A stretch of 64,000 bases of DNA from Bradyrhizobium erythrophlei. Its GTDB lineage: Bacteria; Pseudomonadota; Alphaproteobacteria; Rhizobiales; Xanthobacteraceae. Positions 44,554 to 55,100 of the stretch are shown here, piece after piece. Where the stretch lies: assembly GCF_900129425.1 (NCBI RefSeq), contig NZ_LT670817.1, positions 8,336,001 to 8,400,000 of the forward strand, given 5' to 3'. The number at the start of each line of letters is the position of its first letter. Position 1 is the stretch's first letter. The notes beneath the pieces were generated by a model, which saw nothing but the letters and a program-made list of their open reading frames with translations, was not told where the DNA came from and made no database searches. The translations under genes and the position numbers were made by a program.

Positions 44554-44647
44554 GTCATTGCCGGGCTTGACCCGGCAATCCATCCTGCTTCCAGACAAGG
44601 CCTTTTTTGGAAGGGGATGGATGCGCGGATCAAGCCCGCGCATGACG
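44554..44647. repeat. Paired palindromic intergenic repeat (BIME-like)
   Basis: GTCATTGCCGGGCTTGACCC, then a second stem around GCTTCC / GGAAGG, then CAAGCCCGCGCATGACGAC. It lies inside the Liv operon between the binding protein and the ATPase gene, where it may allow higher levels of the binding protein by protecting upstream mRNA. Confidence 0.7.
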
Positions 44648-44701
44648 ACAGAGTACGTGGAAAGCGCTTGCGATTTGACCAGACATCCTGACGACGGCTC
44701 A

Positions 44702-45466
44702 ATGACAACCCTCGAAACCCGCGATCTGACCATTCGCTTCGGCGGGCACTTCGCGGTCAACCGTGTCAGCTGCAGCTTCCGGCCGGGCGAGCTGACCGCC
44801 ATTGTCGGCCCCAACGGCGCCGGCAAGACCACCTATTTCAACCTGATCTCGGGACAGCTGCGTCCGACCGAGGGCAGCATCCACTTCGACGGCGCCGATA
44901 TCACCCGGCTGTCCGCGCCGCTGCGCACCCGCGCCGGGCTCGGCCGCGCCTTCCAGCTTACCAATCTGTTTCCGAACCTCAGCGTGGAAGAAAATGTCCG
45001 CCTCGCGGTGCAATCGGCCAGCGGCGTACACTACGACATGCTGCGGCCGTGGATGACGCGCAAGGACCTGATCGCGCGGGCCGACGCCATTCTCGACAAG
45101 GTCGCGCTCGGCGCCCGGCGGAACGTGGCGGCGACGGTGCTGTCCCATGGCGACCAGCGCAAGCTCGAAGTCGCCCTGATGATGGCGCTCGAGCCCAAGG
45201 TGTTCATGTTCGACGAGCCTACCGCCGGCATGAGCATCGACGAAGTCCCCGTCGTGCTCAACCTGATCGCGCAGCTCAAGCAGGATTCCAGCAAGATCAT
45301 CCTCCTGGTCGAGCACAAGATGGACGTGGTGCGTTCGCTGGCCGACCGCATCATCGTGCTGCACAATGGCCAGCTGGTCGCCGACGGCAAGCCGGCCGAG
45401 GTGATCGCCTCGCCGATCGTGCAGGAAGCCTATCTCGGCATCGCGCCCGGAAAGAGCGCGGCATGA
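44702..45466 (+). CDS. livG: Liv-type ABC transporter ATPase 1
   Basis: A 254-residue ATPase of the LivG type. Walker A is VGPNGAGKTTYF, followed by the LivG-specific segment GLGRAFQLTNLFPNLSVEENVRLAVQ, the signature LSHGDQRKLEVALMMAL and Walker B MFDEPTAGM. The C-terminal part VIASPIVQEAYLG is typical. Overlap of ATGA with the next gene (livF) shows translational coupling. Substrate of the importer is not known. Confidence 0.95.
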   Translation: MTTLETRDLTIRFGGHFAVNRVSCSFRPGELTAIVGPNGAGKTTYFNLISGQLRPTEGSIHFDGADITRLSAPLRTRAGLGRAFQLTNLFPNLSVEENVRLAVQSASGVHYDMLRPWMTRKDLIARADAILDKVALGARRNVAATVLSHGDQRKLEVALMMALEPKVFMFDEPTAGMSIDEVPVVLNLIAQLKQDSSKIILLVEHKMDVVRSLADRIIVLHNGQLVADGKPAEVIASPIVQEAYLGIAPGKSAA

Positions 45467-46185
45467 GCGACCTTCTCACTCTCGCCGGCGTACATACCCA
45501 CATCGGGCGTTATCACATTCTGCAGGGCGTCGATTTCAGCGTGGCCGCCGGCCAGACCACGATGCTGCTGGGCCGCAACGGCGCCGGCAAAACCACGACG
45601 CTGCGAACCATCATGGGGCTGTGGCAGGCCTCCGCGGGGCAGATATCGCTGGCCGGGCACCGCATCGAGCAGCGCGCGACGCCTGACATCGCGCGGCTCG
45701 GCGTCGGTTATGTTCCCGAAAGCATGGCGGTGTTTTCGGACCTGACGGTGAAGGAAAACCTGGTGCTGGCGGCGCGCGACGGGCCGCTCGACGATGCGAG
45801 GCTGGAATGGATCTTCGGATTCTTCCCGGCACTGCGGCGTTTCTGGCTGTCGCGCGCCGGAGCGTTGTCGGGCGGACAGAAGCAGATGCTGTCGATCGCG
45901 CGAGCCATCGTCGAACCGCGCAAATTGCTTTTGATCGACGAGCCGACCAAGGGGCTGGCGCCGGCGATCGTGGTGGCGCTGATCGAATGTTTTGCCGAGG
46001 TCAAACGCCGCGGCGCCACCATTTTGCTGGTCGAGCAGAATTTCCGCGCCGCGCAGGAACTCGGCGACACCGTGCTGGTGATGGACAACGGCAAGATCGT
46101 CCATCGCGGCGACATGGCGGCGCTGGCGTCCGACGTCGCGCTGCAGGAACGGCTGCTCGGGCTCAGCTTGGAGGCGCATCAGTGA
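45463..46185 (+). CDS. livF: Liv-type ABC transporter ATPase 2
   Basis: A 240-residue LivF-type ATPase. GRNGAGKTTTLRTIMGL is Walker A, LSGGQKQMLSIARAI is the signature and LLLIDEPTKGLAP is Walker B. It overlaps livG by ATGA and the next permease gene by GTGA. The protein pairs with LivG as the heterodimeric motor. Confidence 0.95.
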   Translation: MSDLLTLAGVHTHIGRYHILQGVDFSVAAGQTTMLLGRNGAGKTTTLRTIMGLWQASAGQISLAGHRIEQRATPDIARLGVGYVPESMAVFSDLTVKENLVLAARDGPLDDARLEWIFGFFPALRRFWLSRAGALSGGQKQMLSIARAIVEPRKLLLIDEPTKGLAPAIVVALIECFAEVKRRGATILLVEQNFRAAQELGDTVLVMDNGKIVHRGDMAALASDVALQERLLGLSLEAHQ

Positions 46186-47192
46186 CCGATCTTGCCGCAT
46201 CAGCCGCGCTGCCCAAGCCGAAGCGGGATATCCTGCCGATGCTGCTGCCGGTGATCCTCGCGCTCGCGATGCTGCCGCTGATCGGATCGGGCAGTTCCTG
46301 GGTGACGCTGACGGTGGCGAGCTTCGCGATGGGCATGATGATCTTCATCATGGCGTCCGGCCTGACGCTGGTGTTCGGGCTGATGGACGTGCTCAATTTC
46401 GGCCACGGCGCCTTCATCTCGGTCGGCGCCTATGTCGCGACCCTGGTGCTGCTGCCGCTGGCACCTTACGTGCAGGCCGATTCACTGTGGCTTAATCTGG
46501 CGGTGCTGGCGCCGGCGGCACTGCTGTCGATGGCGGTCTCCGGCGCGCTCGGACTTGTGGTCGAGCGCGTGCTGATCCTTCCGGTCTACGGCCAGCACCT
46601 CAAGCAAATTCTGATGACAACCGGCGGATTGATCGTCGCCGAGCAGGCGCTGTATGCGCTGTGGGGGCCGCAGATCATTCCATTGCCGCTGCCGACCTCG
46701 TTGCGCGGCTCGTTCATCATCGGCGACATCGCGATCGCGAAATACCGCCTGCTGGCGATGCTGGTCGGGCTGATCGTATTCGCGGGCATTCAACTGGTGC
46801 TGAACCGGACCAAGATGGGGCTTCTGATCCGCGCCGGCGTGGAAAACCGCGAGATGGTGGAGGCGCTCGGCTACCGGATCCGGCGGCTGTTCCTCGGCGT
46901 GTTCATGGTCGGCTCCGGTCTCGCCGGTCTCGGCGGGGTGATGTGGGCGCTGTATCGCGAGCAGGTGCACGCCTCGATGGGCAACGATCTCACGGTACTG
47001 GTGTTCATCGTCGTGATCATCGGCGGCCTCGGCTCGATCGGCGGCTGCTTCATTGGCGCGCTGCTGGTCGCGATGGTCGCCAACTACGGCGGCTTCCTGG
47101 TGCCGAAACTGGCGCTGGTCTCCAACATCCTGCTGATGGTCGCGATCCTGATGTGGCGGCCGCGCGGGCTCTATGCGGTGACGAGTCGATGA
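46182..47192 (+). CDS. livH: Liv-type ABC transporter permease 1
   Basis: A 336-residue inner-membrane permease of the LivH type, with about eight to nine hydrophobic segments. MASGLTLVFGLMDVLNFGHGAF is the family hallmark, and RAGVENREMVEALGYRIRRLFLGVF contacts the ATPases. It starts with GTG, overlapping livF by four bases, with GGAGG upstream. Confidence 0.95.
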   Translation: MTDLAASAALPKPKRDILPMLLPVILALAMLPLIGSGSSWVTLTVASFAMGMMIFIMASGLTLVFGLMDVLNFGHGAFISVGAYVATLVLLPLAPYVQADSLWLNLAVLAPAALLSMAVSGALGLVVERVLILPVYGQHLKQILMTTGGLIVAEQALYALWGPQIIPLPLPTSLRGSFIIGDIAIAKYRLLAMLVGLIVFAGIQLVLNRTKMGLLIRAGVENREMVEALGYRIRRLFLGVFMVGSGLAGLGGVMWALYREQVHASMGNDLTVLVFIVVIIGGLGSIGGCFIGALLVAMVANYGGFLVPKLALVSNILLMVAILMWRPRGLYAVTSR

Positions 47193-47202
47193 AGGTTTGC
47201 CG

Positions 47203-48273
47203 ATGATGATCCTGTCAGGCGACCCGCCGCGCAGCCGCGTGCTCAGCCTCATCCTCGTCGTCATCATCGCGGCGCTGGCGGTGGCGCCGTTTGTGTTTCC
47301 CGGCGCCAAGGCGATGAACGTCGCCACCAAGATCTGCATCTTTGCGGCGTTGGTGGCCTCTTATGACCTGCTGCTCGGCTACACCGGCTCGGTGTCGTTC
47401 GCGCATACCATGTTTTACGGCATCGGCAGCTATTCGGTCGCGATCGCGCTTTATTCCATGGGCCCGAGCTGGGCCGCGGTCGCCTCCGGCGTCGCCATCG
47501 GCCTGCCGCTCGCCATGCTGCTGGCGCTGGCGATCGGGCTGTTCTCGTTGCGGGTCGAGGCGATCTTCTTTGCGATGATTACGCTGGCGGTGGCCTCCGC
47601 CTTTCTGGTGCTGGCATCGCAACTGTCGTGGCTGACCGGCGGCGAGGACGGCCGCAGCTTCCAACTGCCGGAACTGTTGCGGCCGGGCACGGTGCTGATT
47701 TCGAAAGACTGGTTCGGTTTTGAAATCAACGGGCGGATACTGACCTACTATCTGATCTTCTTCGCGTCGGCCTTGATGATCCTGGCGCTGTTGCGCGTGG
47801 TGAATTCGCCGTTCGGCCGCGTGCTGCAGGCGATCCGGGAGAATCGTTTCCGCGCCGAGGCGCTCGGCTTTCGCACCGTGTTTCATCTGACCTATGCCAA
47901 CTGCATCGCGGCCCTGGTCGCCGCCAGCGCCGGCATGCTGAACGCGCTGTGGCTGCGCTATGCCGGGCCGGACACCTCGCTGAGTTTTTCCATCATGCTG
48001 GACATTCTGCTGATGGTGGTGATCGGCGGCATGGGCACGATTTACGGCGCGATCATCGGTGCTGTGATCTTCATTCTGGCCCAGAACTATCTGCAGGCGC
48101 TGATGGGGGTGGCCTCCAACGCCGCGGCCGACGCCGGGCTGCCGCTGCTGCCGGGCCTGCTGCATCCGGACCGCTGGCTGCTGTGGCTCGGGCTGCTGTT
48201 TATCGCCAGCGTCTATTTCTTTCCGACCGGGGTCGTCGGACGGTTGCGGAGTGTGCCGGGCAAGTCGCCCTAA
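47203..48273 (+). CDS. livM: Liv-type ABC transporter permease 2
   Basis: A 356-residue permease of the LivM type, the last gene of the importer operon. YDLLLGYTGSVSFAHTMFYGIGSYSVAI and VLQAIRENRFRAEALGFRTVFHL are family signatures. The ATG at 47203 is chosen with GAAGG upstream; an adjacent ATG is one codon later. Its stop codon TAA coincides with the first bases of the repeat that begins at 48271. Confidence 0.93.
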   Translation: MMILSGDPPRSRVLSLILVVIIAALAVAPFVFPGAKAMNVATKICIFAALVASYDLLLGYTGSVSFAHTMFYGIGSYSVAIALYSMGPSWAAVASGVAIGLPLAMLLALAIGLFSLRVEAIFFAMITLAVASAFLVLASQLSWLTGGEDGRSFQLPELLRPGTVLISKDWFGFEINGRILTYYLIFFASALMILALLRVVNSPFGRVLQAIRENRFRAEALGFRTVFHLTYANCIAALVAASAGMLNALWLRYAGPDTSLSFSIMLDILLMVVIGGMGTIYGAIIGAVIFILAQNYLQALMGVASNAAADAGLPLLPGLLHPDRWLLWLGLLFIASVYFFPTGVVGRLRSVPGKSP

Positions 48274-48446
48274 AGCGTAATGAGATGAGGTTAGATTGAG
48301 CTGCGACGCAGCGGGAATTTTACCTCTCCCTTGGGAGAGGTCGGCGCGTAGCGCCGGGTGAGGGTTTACGGTCTCTCGTTAGTGCAGCGCCCCCTCACCC
48401 GATTTGCTGCGCAAATCGACCTCTCCCCGCTGGGGAGAGGTGGTTC
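48271..48446. repeat. About 200-base dispersed repeat, copy B
   Basis: Same sequence type as copy A at 32559 (TAAAGCGTAATGAGATGAGG, CTGCGACGCAG, GGCGCGTAGCGCC, CTCACCCGATTTG, then CCTCTCCCCGCTGGGGAGAGG). It begins on the livM stop codon, so it may have been placed there by recombination or insertion and could serve as the operon's terminator. Confidence 0.85.
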
Positions 48447-48492
48447 GCCGCCAGCCTTCGCGGCTCCGCCCGGCGTGGTGCTGCCTTTCGTC

Positions 48493-48606
48493 GCTGAACT
48501 GTTTGGACCCCGAAGTCGGCGCCCATGCCCGCGGCGCAGTGGGGATGGCCGAGCTACCGTCGGGATGCCGGTGGAGATCGAGGGCGAGGTCCTGATCTCG
48601 GACTAG
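48493..48606 (+). pseudogene. Probable RidA (YjgF)-family C-terminal remnant
   Basis: Reading across frames gives AELF-GPEVGAHARGAVGMAELP-GMPVEIEGEVLISD and a stop at 48604-48606. The spacing HAR-AVGMA-LP-VEIEG matches the end of RidA-type enamine deaminases. At least two frame changes are needed, and the 5' part is replaced by repeat copy B. It is a decayed fragment, not a working gene. The rest of the stretch up to the next gene (48607-48696) shows nothing. Confidence 0.5.
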
Positions 48607-48696
48607 GCGCAATTCGGTTTGATTGTCCGGTCCATCGGCATAGGATCGGGAATATCGCCCGGCGCGAACGCGTCACTCATTTTGCAGAGCCATCGC

Positions 48697-49101
48697 ATGC
48701 CGCCCGTTTCGATAGTGCTGAACATCCTCTGGATTCTCTTTGGCGGAATATACATGGCCGCCGGCTGGGTGATCGCGGCCGTGATCATGGCCATTACCAT
48801 TATCGGCCTGCCCTGGGCGAGAGCCGCCTTCAACATCGCCGCCTATACATTGCTGCCGTTCGGGCAGAAGGCCGTGCGCCGTGACAGCCTTACTGGCCAG
48901 CCCGACATCGGCACCGGACCGCTCGGCCTGGTCGGCAACGTGATCTGGTTCGTGCTTGCCGGCTGGTGGCTGGCGCTCGGGCATCTGATCACCGCGATTG
49001 TGCTGGCCGTGACCATCATCGGCATCCCCTTCGCCTGGGCCCACCTCAAACTCGCCGGGATCGCGCTGTGGCCGATCGGCAAGGTGATCGTGCCGGCGTA
49101 A
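48697..49101 (+). CDS. YccF-domain membrane protein
   Basis: A 134-residue inner-membrane protein with two YccF repeats: ILWILFGGIYMAAGWVIAAVIMAITIIGLPWARAAFNIA and VIWFVLAGWWLALGHLITAIVLAVTIIGIPFAWAHLKLA. The pattern of two W-rich helices each ending IIGxP is diagnostic. Function of the family is unknown. ATG 48697 is the start that fits the first repeat. Confidence 0.85.
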   Translation: MPPVSIVLNILWILFGGIYMAAGWVIAAVIMAITIIGLPWARAAFNIAAYTLLPFGQKAVRRDSLTGQPDIGTGPLGLVGNVIWFVLAGWWLALGHLITAIVLAVTIIGIPFAWAHLKLAGIALWPIGKVIVPA

Positions 49102-49118
49102 GCCCTGGCGCCGGTCGA

Positions 49119-50156
49119 TCAATGGCCGACCTCGCATCCCGGCAGGTCGAACAGAGCCTTGAGGCCGCAAGGCGAGGTCAACATCTTGTCGCCGTCGTGC
49201 CCGACACCCTGCACGTCCCATAGGCTGTGGTTCGGCGTGCCGGCGTCGCGCGACTGCATCGTGGCCGCATAGGCGTGACCGCGCGCATACCGGTAGGGAC
49301 CCTCGGCCTCCGCCATGCAGCTCTTGTCGAGGGCGGGATGATCCGGGTTGGTGTCCAGTGTTCCCAATAAATAGATTACCCTTCGCGCCACATAGACCTT
49401 TTCCAGGGCGGCGATGGTCGGACCAGCCAGGTAATCGGGGCGTGCCTCCATGCCGTATTTCCAGTGGTTGTAGTCGGGGCAGCTCGCTGCAATCGATGGT
49501 TCCGGTCTTTCGGCGCTGAAATACGCATACGACGATGGATTGGCGACCACATAGCGCACGCCGACTCCCTGCCGCGTCAGCGACACCTCTCCTTTTCCGG
49601 CGATCGCGTAGCGTTGCACGACCTGCGCTCCGCCGGAATGACCCGCCACCACGACCTGTCTGAGGTTGGGGAACAGGCGCCGATCCGCCAATCTGGCCAG
49701 AATGGCATCGAGGGCCTCGAACGAACTCGCCGGCGTCGGTGCGACCGCAGGATCGCCGCCTTCCCAGCCCTCAAGGGTCCATCGCAGGGTATCAGCTGGA
49801 AGGTGGTAGGCATCCACATCGATCCCGGCCAGAAATTGCGGGACGATCATGATCGTGGTTTTGCCGGCTTCGCCGGCCGCGGCCTGCGCGGTTTTGGCGG
49901 ATTTGAAATAAACATCGGCATTGCGAAGCCGTCCGTGCAGAACCAGAACCGCGCGGGTTATATCCGGCAACGGGCTGGTCCAGTCGGCGGAGACGTACAC
50001 CGGCAAGCTGCCCTGGGTGCCAACCGGAATTCGCGAGTCGGCAACTTCTTTCACCGGCCGTTCATTGGGTGCAGCTTCGTCTGCCGCCCAGGCTTTCGGA
50101 CTTATTAATGCAAAGAGCAGGAACGCGGCTCGCGCCAGCGGATGCATTACACTCAT
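49119..50156 (-). CDS. Secreted alpha/beta hydrolase
   Basis: A 345-residue protein. A signal peptide (ARAAFLLFALISPKAWA) is followed by AVLVLHGRLRNADVYF (oxyanion region) and VVVAGHSGGAQVVQRYA with the nucleophilic Ser. The catalytic Asp and His are probably in the LLGTLDTNPDH and VQGVGHDGDKM segments. AGGGA precedes the ATG at 50156. The mature enzyme should be periplasmic; its substrate is unknown. Confidence 0.83.
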   Translation of the reverse strand: MSVMHPLARAAFLLFALISPKAWAADEAAPNERPVKEVADSRIPVGTQGSLPVYVSADWTSPLPDITRAVLVLHGRLRNADVYFKSAKTAQAAAGEAGKTTIMIVPQFLAGIDVDAYHLPADTLRWTLEGWEGGDPAVAPTPASSFEALDAILARLADRRLFPNLRQVVVAGHSGGAQVVQRYAIAGKGEVSLTRQGVGVRYVVANPSSYAYFSAERPEPSIAASCPDYNHWKYGMEARPDYLAGPTIAALEKVYVARRVIYLLGTLDTNPDHPALDKSCMAEAEGPYRYARGHAYAATMQSRDAGTPNHSLWDVQGVGHDGDKMLTSPCGLKALFDLPGCEVGH

Positions 50157-50216
50157 GGGATTTCCCTGGATGAAGTATGTTGTCGCGGCCTTAAGCAAGC
50201 CGCTGAGGGTAAACTT

Positions 50217-51971
50217 TCAACTGGATTGAGGGCCGACCGGACGCCTTTGGTTGCCGGCCTGAGCTTTTTTGCGGAGCGCCTGAATGGCTTCCTCGACGCT
50301 TTGGAACGAGCGCGCCGGTCCCAACAGATCGTCAATGCCGAACCGCGCCATCGCGTCCTGGGCGCGGATCGATTCGAGACGGGCGACGGCGAAATCGATG
50401 CCGTCGGCGTGACACTTGCGAATAAGATCGGCCAGGACCTGCGCCGCGGTGAAGTCGATCTCGACAATACCCGTCGCCTCCAGAACGATCAGCCGCACCC
50501 GCTGCGGCGAGGCCTGCAAGGCGGTCAGGATGTCGCGCCGGAAATGATAGGCGTTGAGAAACGACAACGGCGCCTGAAATCCAGCGACAATGACGTTCGG
50601 CTCGCGCTCGCCCGGGATATTGTGGCTCGACGGCCACCAGATCGAAGTTCCGGACACGCGTTCGTAGACCAGCACGCGGGCACGGGTCGTGCTCCAGATG
50701 CCGTACAGCAGCGACAGCGCGATGCCGATACCGACGCCTTGCTCGATCGGCAGTATGATGATCGCCGCTGCGGTCGCGGCGATCAGCAGGAATTCGCCGA
50801 ACGATTGTCTGGCGATCGCGACGATCTGGCCGACGCGAACGATCCGCAAGGCGACGAACAGCAGCACGCCGCCGAGCGCCGCGTTTGGAATTCGGCTGAG
50901 CAGCGACGCGCCGAACGCCAGCAACACAAAGATGATTACCACGGCGGCGAGGCCGGCGATCTGGGATCGCCCGCCGGTTTCGGAAACCACCCCCGTGCGC
51001 GGCGGGCTGGCATCGACCGGAAATGCGCCGATCAGCCCGGACAGGATACTGCCGACCCCGACGCCGACGAAGTCGCGATCGACATCCGGCGGCTGGTCGG
51101 GATCCGACAGAAAGGACCGCGTGGTCGCCGCCGTCTGCACCATGATGACGACCGAGACGATGAGACTGAGCGACAGCAGGCTCGCCAGCCGACCGGCCGA
51201 GATAACCGGGATCGCAAACGATGGCGGCGCAACGGAGATCGCGCCGAGAACGCTGACGCCGCGGCTTTCAAGCCCGAGCCACAGCACGGCCACGCTCGCC
51301 GCAGCAAGCCCGATCAATGCCCCGGGAATCCGCGCGTCGATCCGCTCCGACAGGGCGATGGTTCCCAAAACCCCGAGGCCGATCGCAAGTGTGAACGGGT
51401 TTGTCTGGCCGAGATGGGTGGCGAGGACCGCCAGGCGTTGCAGCATCGGGCCATCCGGCGAGGGAAGCCCGAGGATGCCAGGCAATTGCGAAATGAAGAT
51501 GTGCACGGAGATGCCGGCGAGAAAGCCTGTTGTCACGGGAATCGAGAGCAGATCCGCGATCCAGCCGAGGCGGAAAATTCCGGCCGCGAGCAGCAAAAGC
51601 CCGACCATCAGCGCCAGTGCCGCCGCCAGCAGCTGATATTCCGGGGAGCCGGACGCGGCCAGCATCGCAAGCCCGCCGGCAAAGATCGGCGTGATGGTCG
51701 AATCCGCGCCGCATGACAGGAAGCGATTGCTTCCGAACGCGGCGAACGCCACCGACCCCGCCAGAAAGGCAAAAAAGCCGATCGCCGGAGCAAAGCCGCC
51801 GAGCCGCGCGGTCGCCATCTGCTCGGGAATGGCGATGGCGGCAAGGGTGAGGCCGGCGAACAGATCGTGCGTGAAAAATTGAAGGCGATAGCCGGTCAGC
51901 GAACGGAACACCGGCCAGGCCTTGCGCGCGCCCGCCAGCCCGGCGTCCGAAGCACCGGAAGTGTCAGCCAT
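50217..51971 (-). CDS. SulP-family anion transporter with STAS domain
   Basis: An inner-membrane transporter of 584 residues. About 12 hydrophobic segments (37-430) contain the SulP features GLTLAAIAIPEQMA and GAFPVDASPPRTGVVSETGGRSQ. A C-terminal STAS domain (about 445-560, RVRLIVLEATGIVEIDFTAAQVLADL) follows. Members move sulfate, bicarbonate or other anions. It lies directly upstream of the hydrolase gene on the same strand, 60 bases away. Confidence 0.92.
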   Translation of the reverse strand: MADTSGASDAGLAGARKAWPVFRSLTGYRLQFFTHDLFAGLTLAAIAIPEQMATARLGGFAPAIGFFAFLAGSVAFAAFGSNRFLSCGADSTITPIFAGGLAMLAASGSPEYQLLAAALALMVGLLLLAAGIFRLGWIADLLSIPVTTGFLAGISVHIFISQLPGILGLPSPDGPMLQRLAVLATHLGQTNPFTLAIGLGVLGTIALSERIDARIPGALIGLAAASVAVLWLGLESRGVSVLGAISVAPPSFAIPVISAGRLASLLSLSLIVSVVIMVQTAATTRSFLSDPDQPPDVDRDFVGVGVGSILSGLIGAFPVDASPPRTGVVSETGGRSQIAGLAAVVIIFVLLAFGASLLSRIPNAALGGVLLFVALRIVRVGQIVAIARQSFGEFLLIAATAAAIIILPIEQGVGIGIALSLLYGIWSTTRARVLVYERVSGTSIWWPSSHNIPGEREPNVIVAGFQAPLSFLNAYHFRRDILTALQASPQRVRLIVLEATGIVEIDFTAAQVLADLIRKCHADGIDFAVARLESIRAQDAMARFGIDDLLGPARSFQSVEEAIQALRKKAQAGNQRRPVGPQSS

Positions 51972-52171
51972 AACTCGTCGCCTCCCCCGGAGATGCGCAG
52001 TTTTGAGCGCGTTTTCGGGGTCACGCTAGCATGCCGGCTGCGGCGGTGAAACAAAGGCCCGGAGGCGATCAACCCGGCGCTACGGTACTGGCCGTTAAGC
52101 CTTAAGTAACCGGATTTCCTAACCGGCAGGCCATTTGTGCATCGTATGCATGTCCCCCGGGGAGTCGGGGA

Positions 52172-55100
52172 ATGCCAAGATTGATTTCCAGCATGTGGGA
52201 TGCATTCGGATCGCGTAGAACGGCGGCGATCGGGTCGCGTCATCTTGTGGCCTCGTTTCGGCGAGGGCCGGTGCTCTGGCTCATCCTCAGCGGCGCCCTG
52301 CTGGTCGCGGCGATCATCATCGGCACGGTGGTCATGGTCAGCGAATTTCGCGAGCGCGCGCTGAGCAACAGCGAGCGCGAACTCGAAAACACCGTGCTGC
52401 TGCTCACCCGCCACTTCGACCAGCTGTTCGAAGACACCGATATCATGGCGAATGACTTCATCTCCCAGATGCAATTTTCGAAAATTGCTTCGCCGGAGAT
52501 TTTCAAGAGCCGGATGTCGACTCTCGACGCGCATCTGATGTTGAAATCCAAGGTCAGCGGCCTGTCTTACATCGGCGACGTCATGATCTTCGACTCGGAA
52601 GGGAAGTTGATCAACTCATCCGGAGCGTGGCCGCTTCCGGCGCTTGGCGTTGCCGACCGGGAATATTTCAAAACCCTCAAATCGAACCCGCAATCGGCAA
52701 CGGTGGTGACCGAATCGGTTCGCAGCGTTTTCACCGACGGCTGGACCACCATTTTCGCCCATGGACTGACCGCGCCGAATGGCGACTTTCTCGGCGTCAT
52801 GGCGCGGCGGATCGACCCCGTCGTTTTTGAAAACTTCTTCGCTTCTGTCGCACTCGGGGAGGGCGCCGCGATTTCCATGTTCCATCGCGATGGAACGATG
52901 CTGGCGCGTTACCCTCATACCGAATCGATGATCGGGCAACAATTCAAATCGGCTCCGCTGCTGCATACTGTCCTGACCCGGGGAGGCCGTCAGACACTGC
53001 GCGTCCGAAGCCCCGTGGACGATCAGGACCGGCTCGGTTCGGCAGCGCCCCTGAGCCGTTTCCCGGTCGTGGTGGTCGCGACCATGACCGTCTCCGCCGC
53101 GCTGGCCGACTGGCGCGCGCAAACCAGATTCATGGTCGTTGCCGCCGTTCTGTCCGCGCTGGCGATCGCCTTCATCCTGTTCCTGATCATCCGGCAGATG
53201 ACCCGGCAAAATCAGGAATCCCAGCGGCGGCTGGAAACGGAAAAGCACCGGCTCGACACTGCCCTGAACAATATGACGCAGGGCCTCGTGCTGTATGACG
53301 CATCGGCCCGCGTCGTCCTTTGCAACCAGCGCTACATCGATATGTATCGTCTGTCGACGGAGGTGGCAAAGCCGGGTTGCCATTTCCGCGACCTGATCCG
53401 GCATCGCAGGGAGACAGGGAGCTTCGGCGGCGACGTCGACGAATTTTGTTCAACCGTTCTGCGAAACGTTTCTCAGGGCAAGGTCACCCACAGTACCCTG
53501 AAAGCCGCGGACGGACGTACAGTCCAGATCGTCAACAAGCCGCTGGCGGATGGCGGCTGGGTTGCCACGATCGAAGATATCACAGAGCGCCGAAACCTCG
53601 AACAGGAACGCGATCGCAACTATGCCTTCCTGCGCCAGATCATCGATCACATCCCGACGCAGATCACCGTCAAGGACGTACGCGACCACCGCTACGTCCT
53701 GGTCAACCGGGTGGCGGAGACTCAATTCGGCGTGTCGCGCGATGCCATCGTCGGCAAGACAGCCTACGATTTGTTTCCGAAGTCGTCCGCCGACGCGATC
53801 GCAGCCGACGACGAAAAAGCCTTGCGATCCGCTCACGGCCTGTTTCTCGACGAGCGCCCGTGGCAAAGCCATCTGGGGCGTCGCTATATCACTTCAAGGC
53901 GGATCGGAATTCCGGATCAGGCCGGTGAAACCAGCTATATCATCAACGTCGTCGACGACGTCACCGATCGCCGGCGCGCCGACGAGAAGATCGCGCACCT
54001 TGCGCATTACGACGCGCTGACCGACCTGCCGAACCGGGTGCTGTTCCGCGAACAGATCGAACGCGAGCTGCAGCGAACCAGCCGCGGCGAGCAGTTCGCC
54101 CTGCTTTATATCGATATCGACGAGTTCAAGGGCATCAACGATTCGCTCGGGCATCATGTCGGCGATGAATTGCTGAAGGCCGTGGCGTCCCGCATCAGAA
54201 GCTGTATTTCGGACAACGATCTGATCGCGCGGCTGGGTGGCGACGAGTTTGCGGTCATTCAGACGGCCGTCGCGAACGCCGCCGACGTCGTGGAATTCGT
54301 GACCCGGATTCACGAGGCGATTCGGCAACCCTATCAATGCCTCGGTCACCAGCTCTCGACCGATGCCAGCATCGGCATCGCATTGGCGCCACAGGACGGC
54401 ACCGATCTGGACCAGCTCATCAAGAACGCCGATCTGGCGATGTATGGCGCCAAGGCCGACGGACGCCGGACCCATCGCTTCTTCGAGCCGGCCATGGATG
54501 CCAGCGCCAAGGCCCGGCTTGCGCTGGAGCAGGATCTGCGCCAGGCGCTGGTCGACGGCGGCTTCGAAATCCACTACCAGCCGCTGGTCGATCTTCGGAG
54601 CGACCAGGTGACCGGCTGCGAAGCCCTGCTGCGCTGGCGCCATCCCGAACGCGGCATGATTTCCCCTGCCGAATTCATCCCGGTGGCGGAAGACACCGGC
54701 CTGATCAACGAACTCGGCGAATGGGTGCTGAGAACCGCCTGCGCCGAGGCCGCGACCTGGCCGAGCCATATCCGGCTCGCCGTCAACGTCTCCCCGGTTC
54801 AGCTCAAATGCCAGACGCTGGCGCTGAAGATTGCCGGCGCGCTGGCGGCCTCCGGTCTGGCCGCGAGCCGGCTGGAACTCGAAATCACCGAGGCAGTACT
54901 GATCCGCGACGACGAGGCCGCACTTGCCATCCTGCATCAACTCCGCGCCGTCGGGGTCCGTATCGCGCTGGACGATTTCGGCACCGGCTATTCCTCGCTG
55001 AGCTATCTGAAGCGCTTCCCGTTCGACAAGATCAAGATCGACCGTTGTTTCATCAGCGACGTCGCGGAAACCGGCGGATCATCGGCGATCGTGCAGGCGG

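Noticed and set aside
48358..48606. 82-codon frame across repeat copy B
   Set aside because: Its first half is repeat sequence; only the last part resembles RidA and needs frame changes, so it is listed as a remnant.
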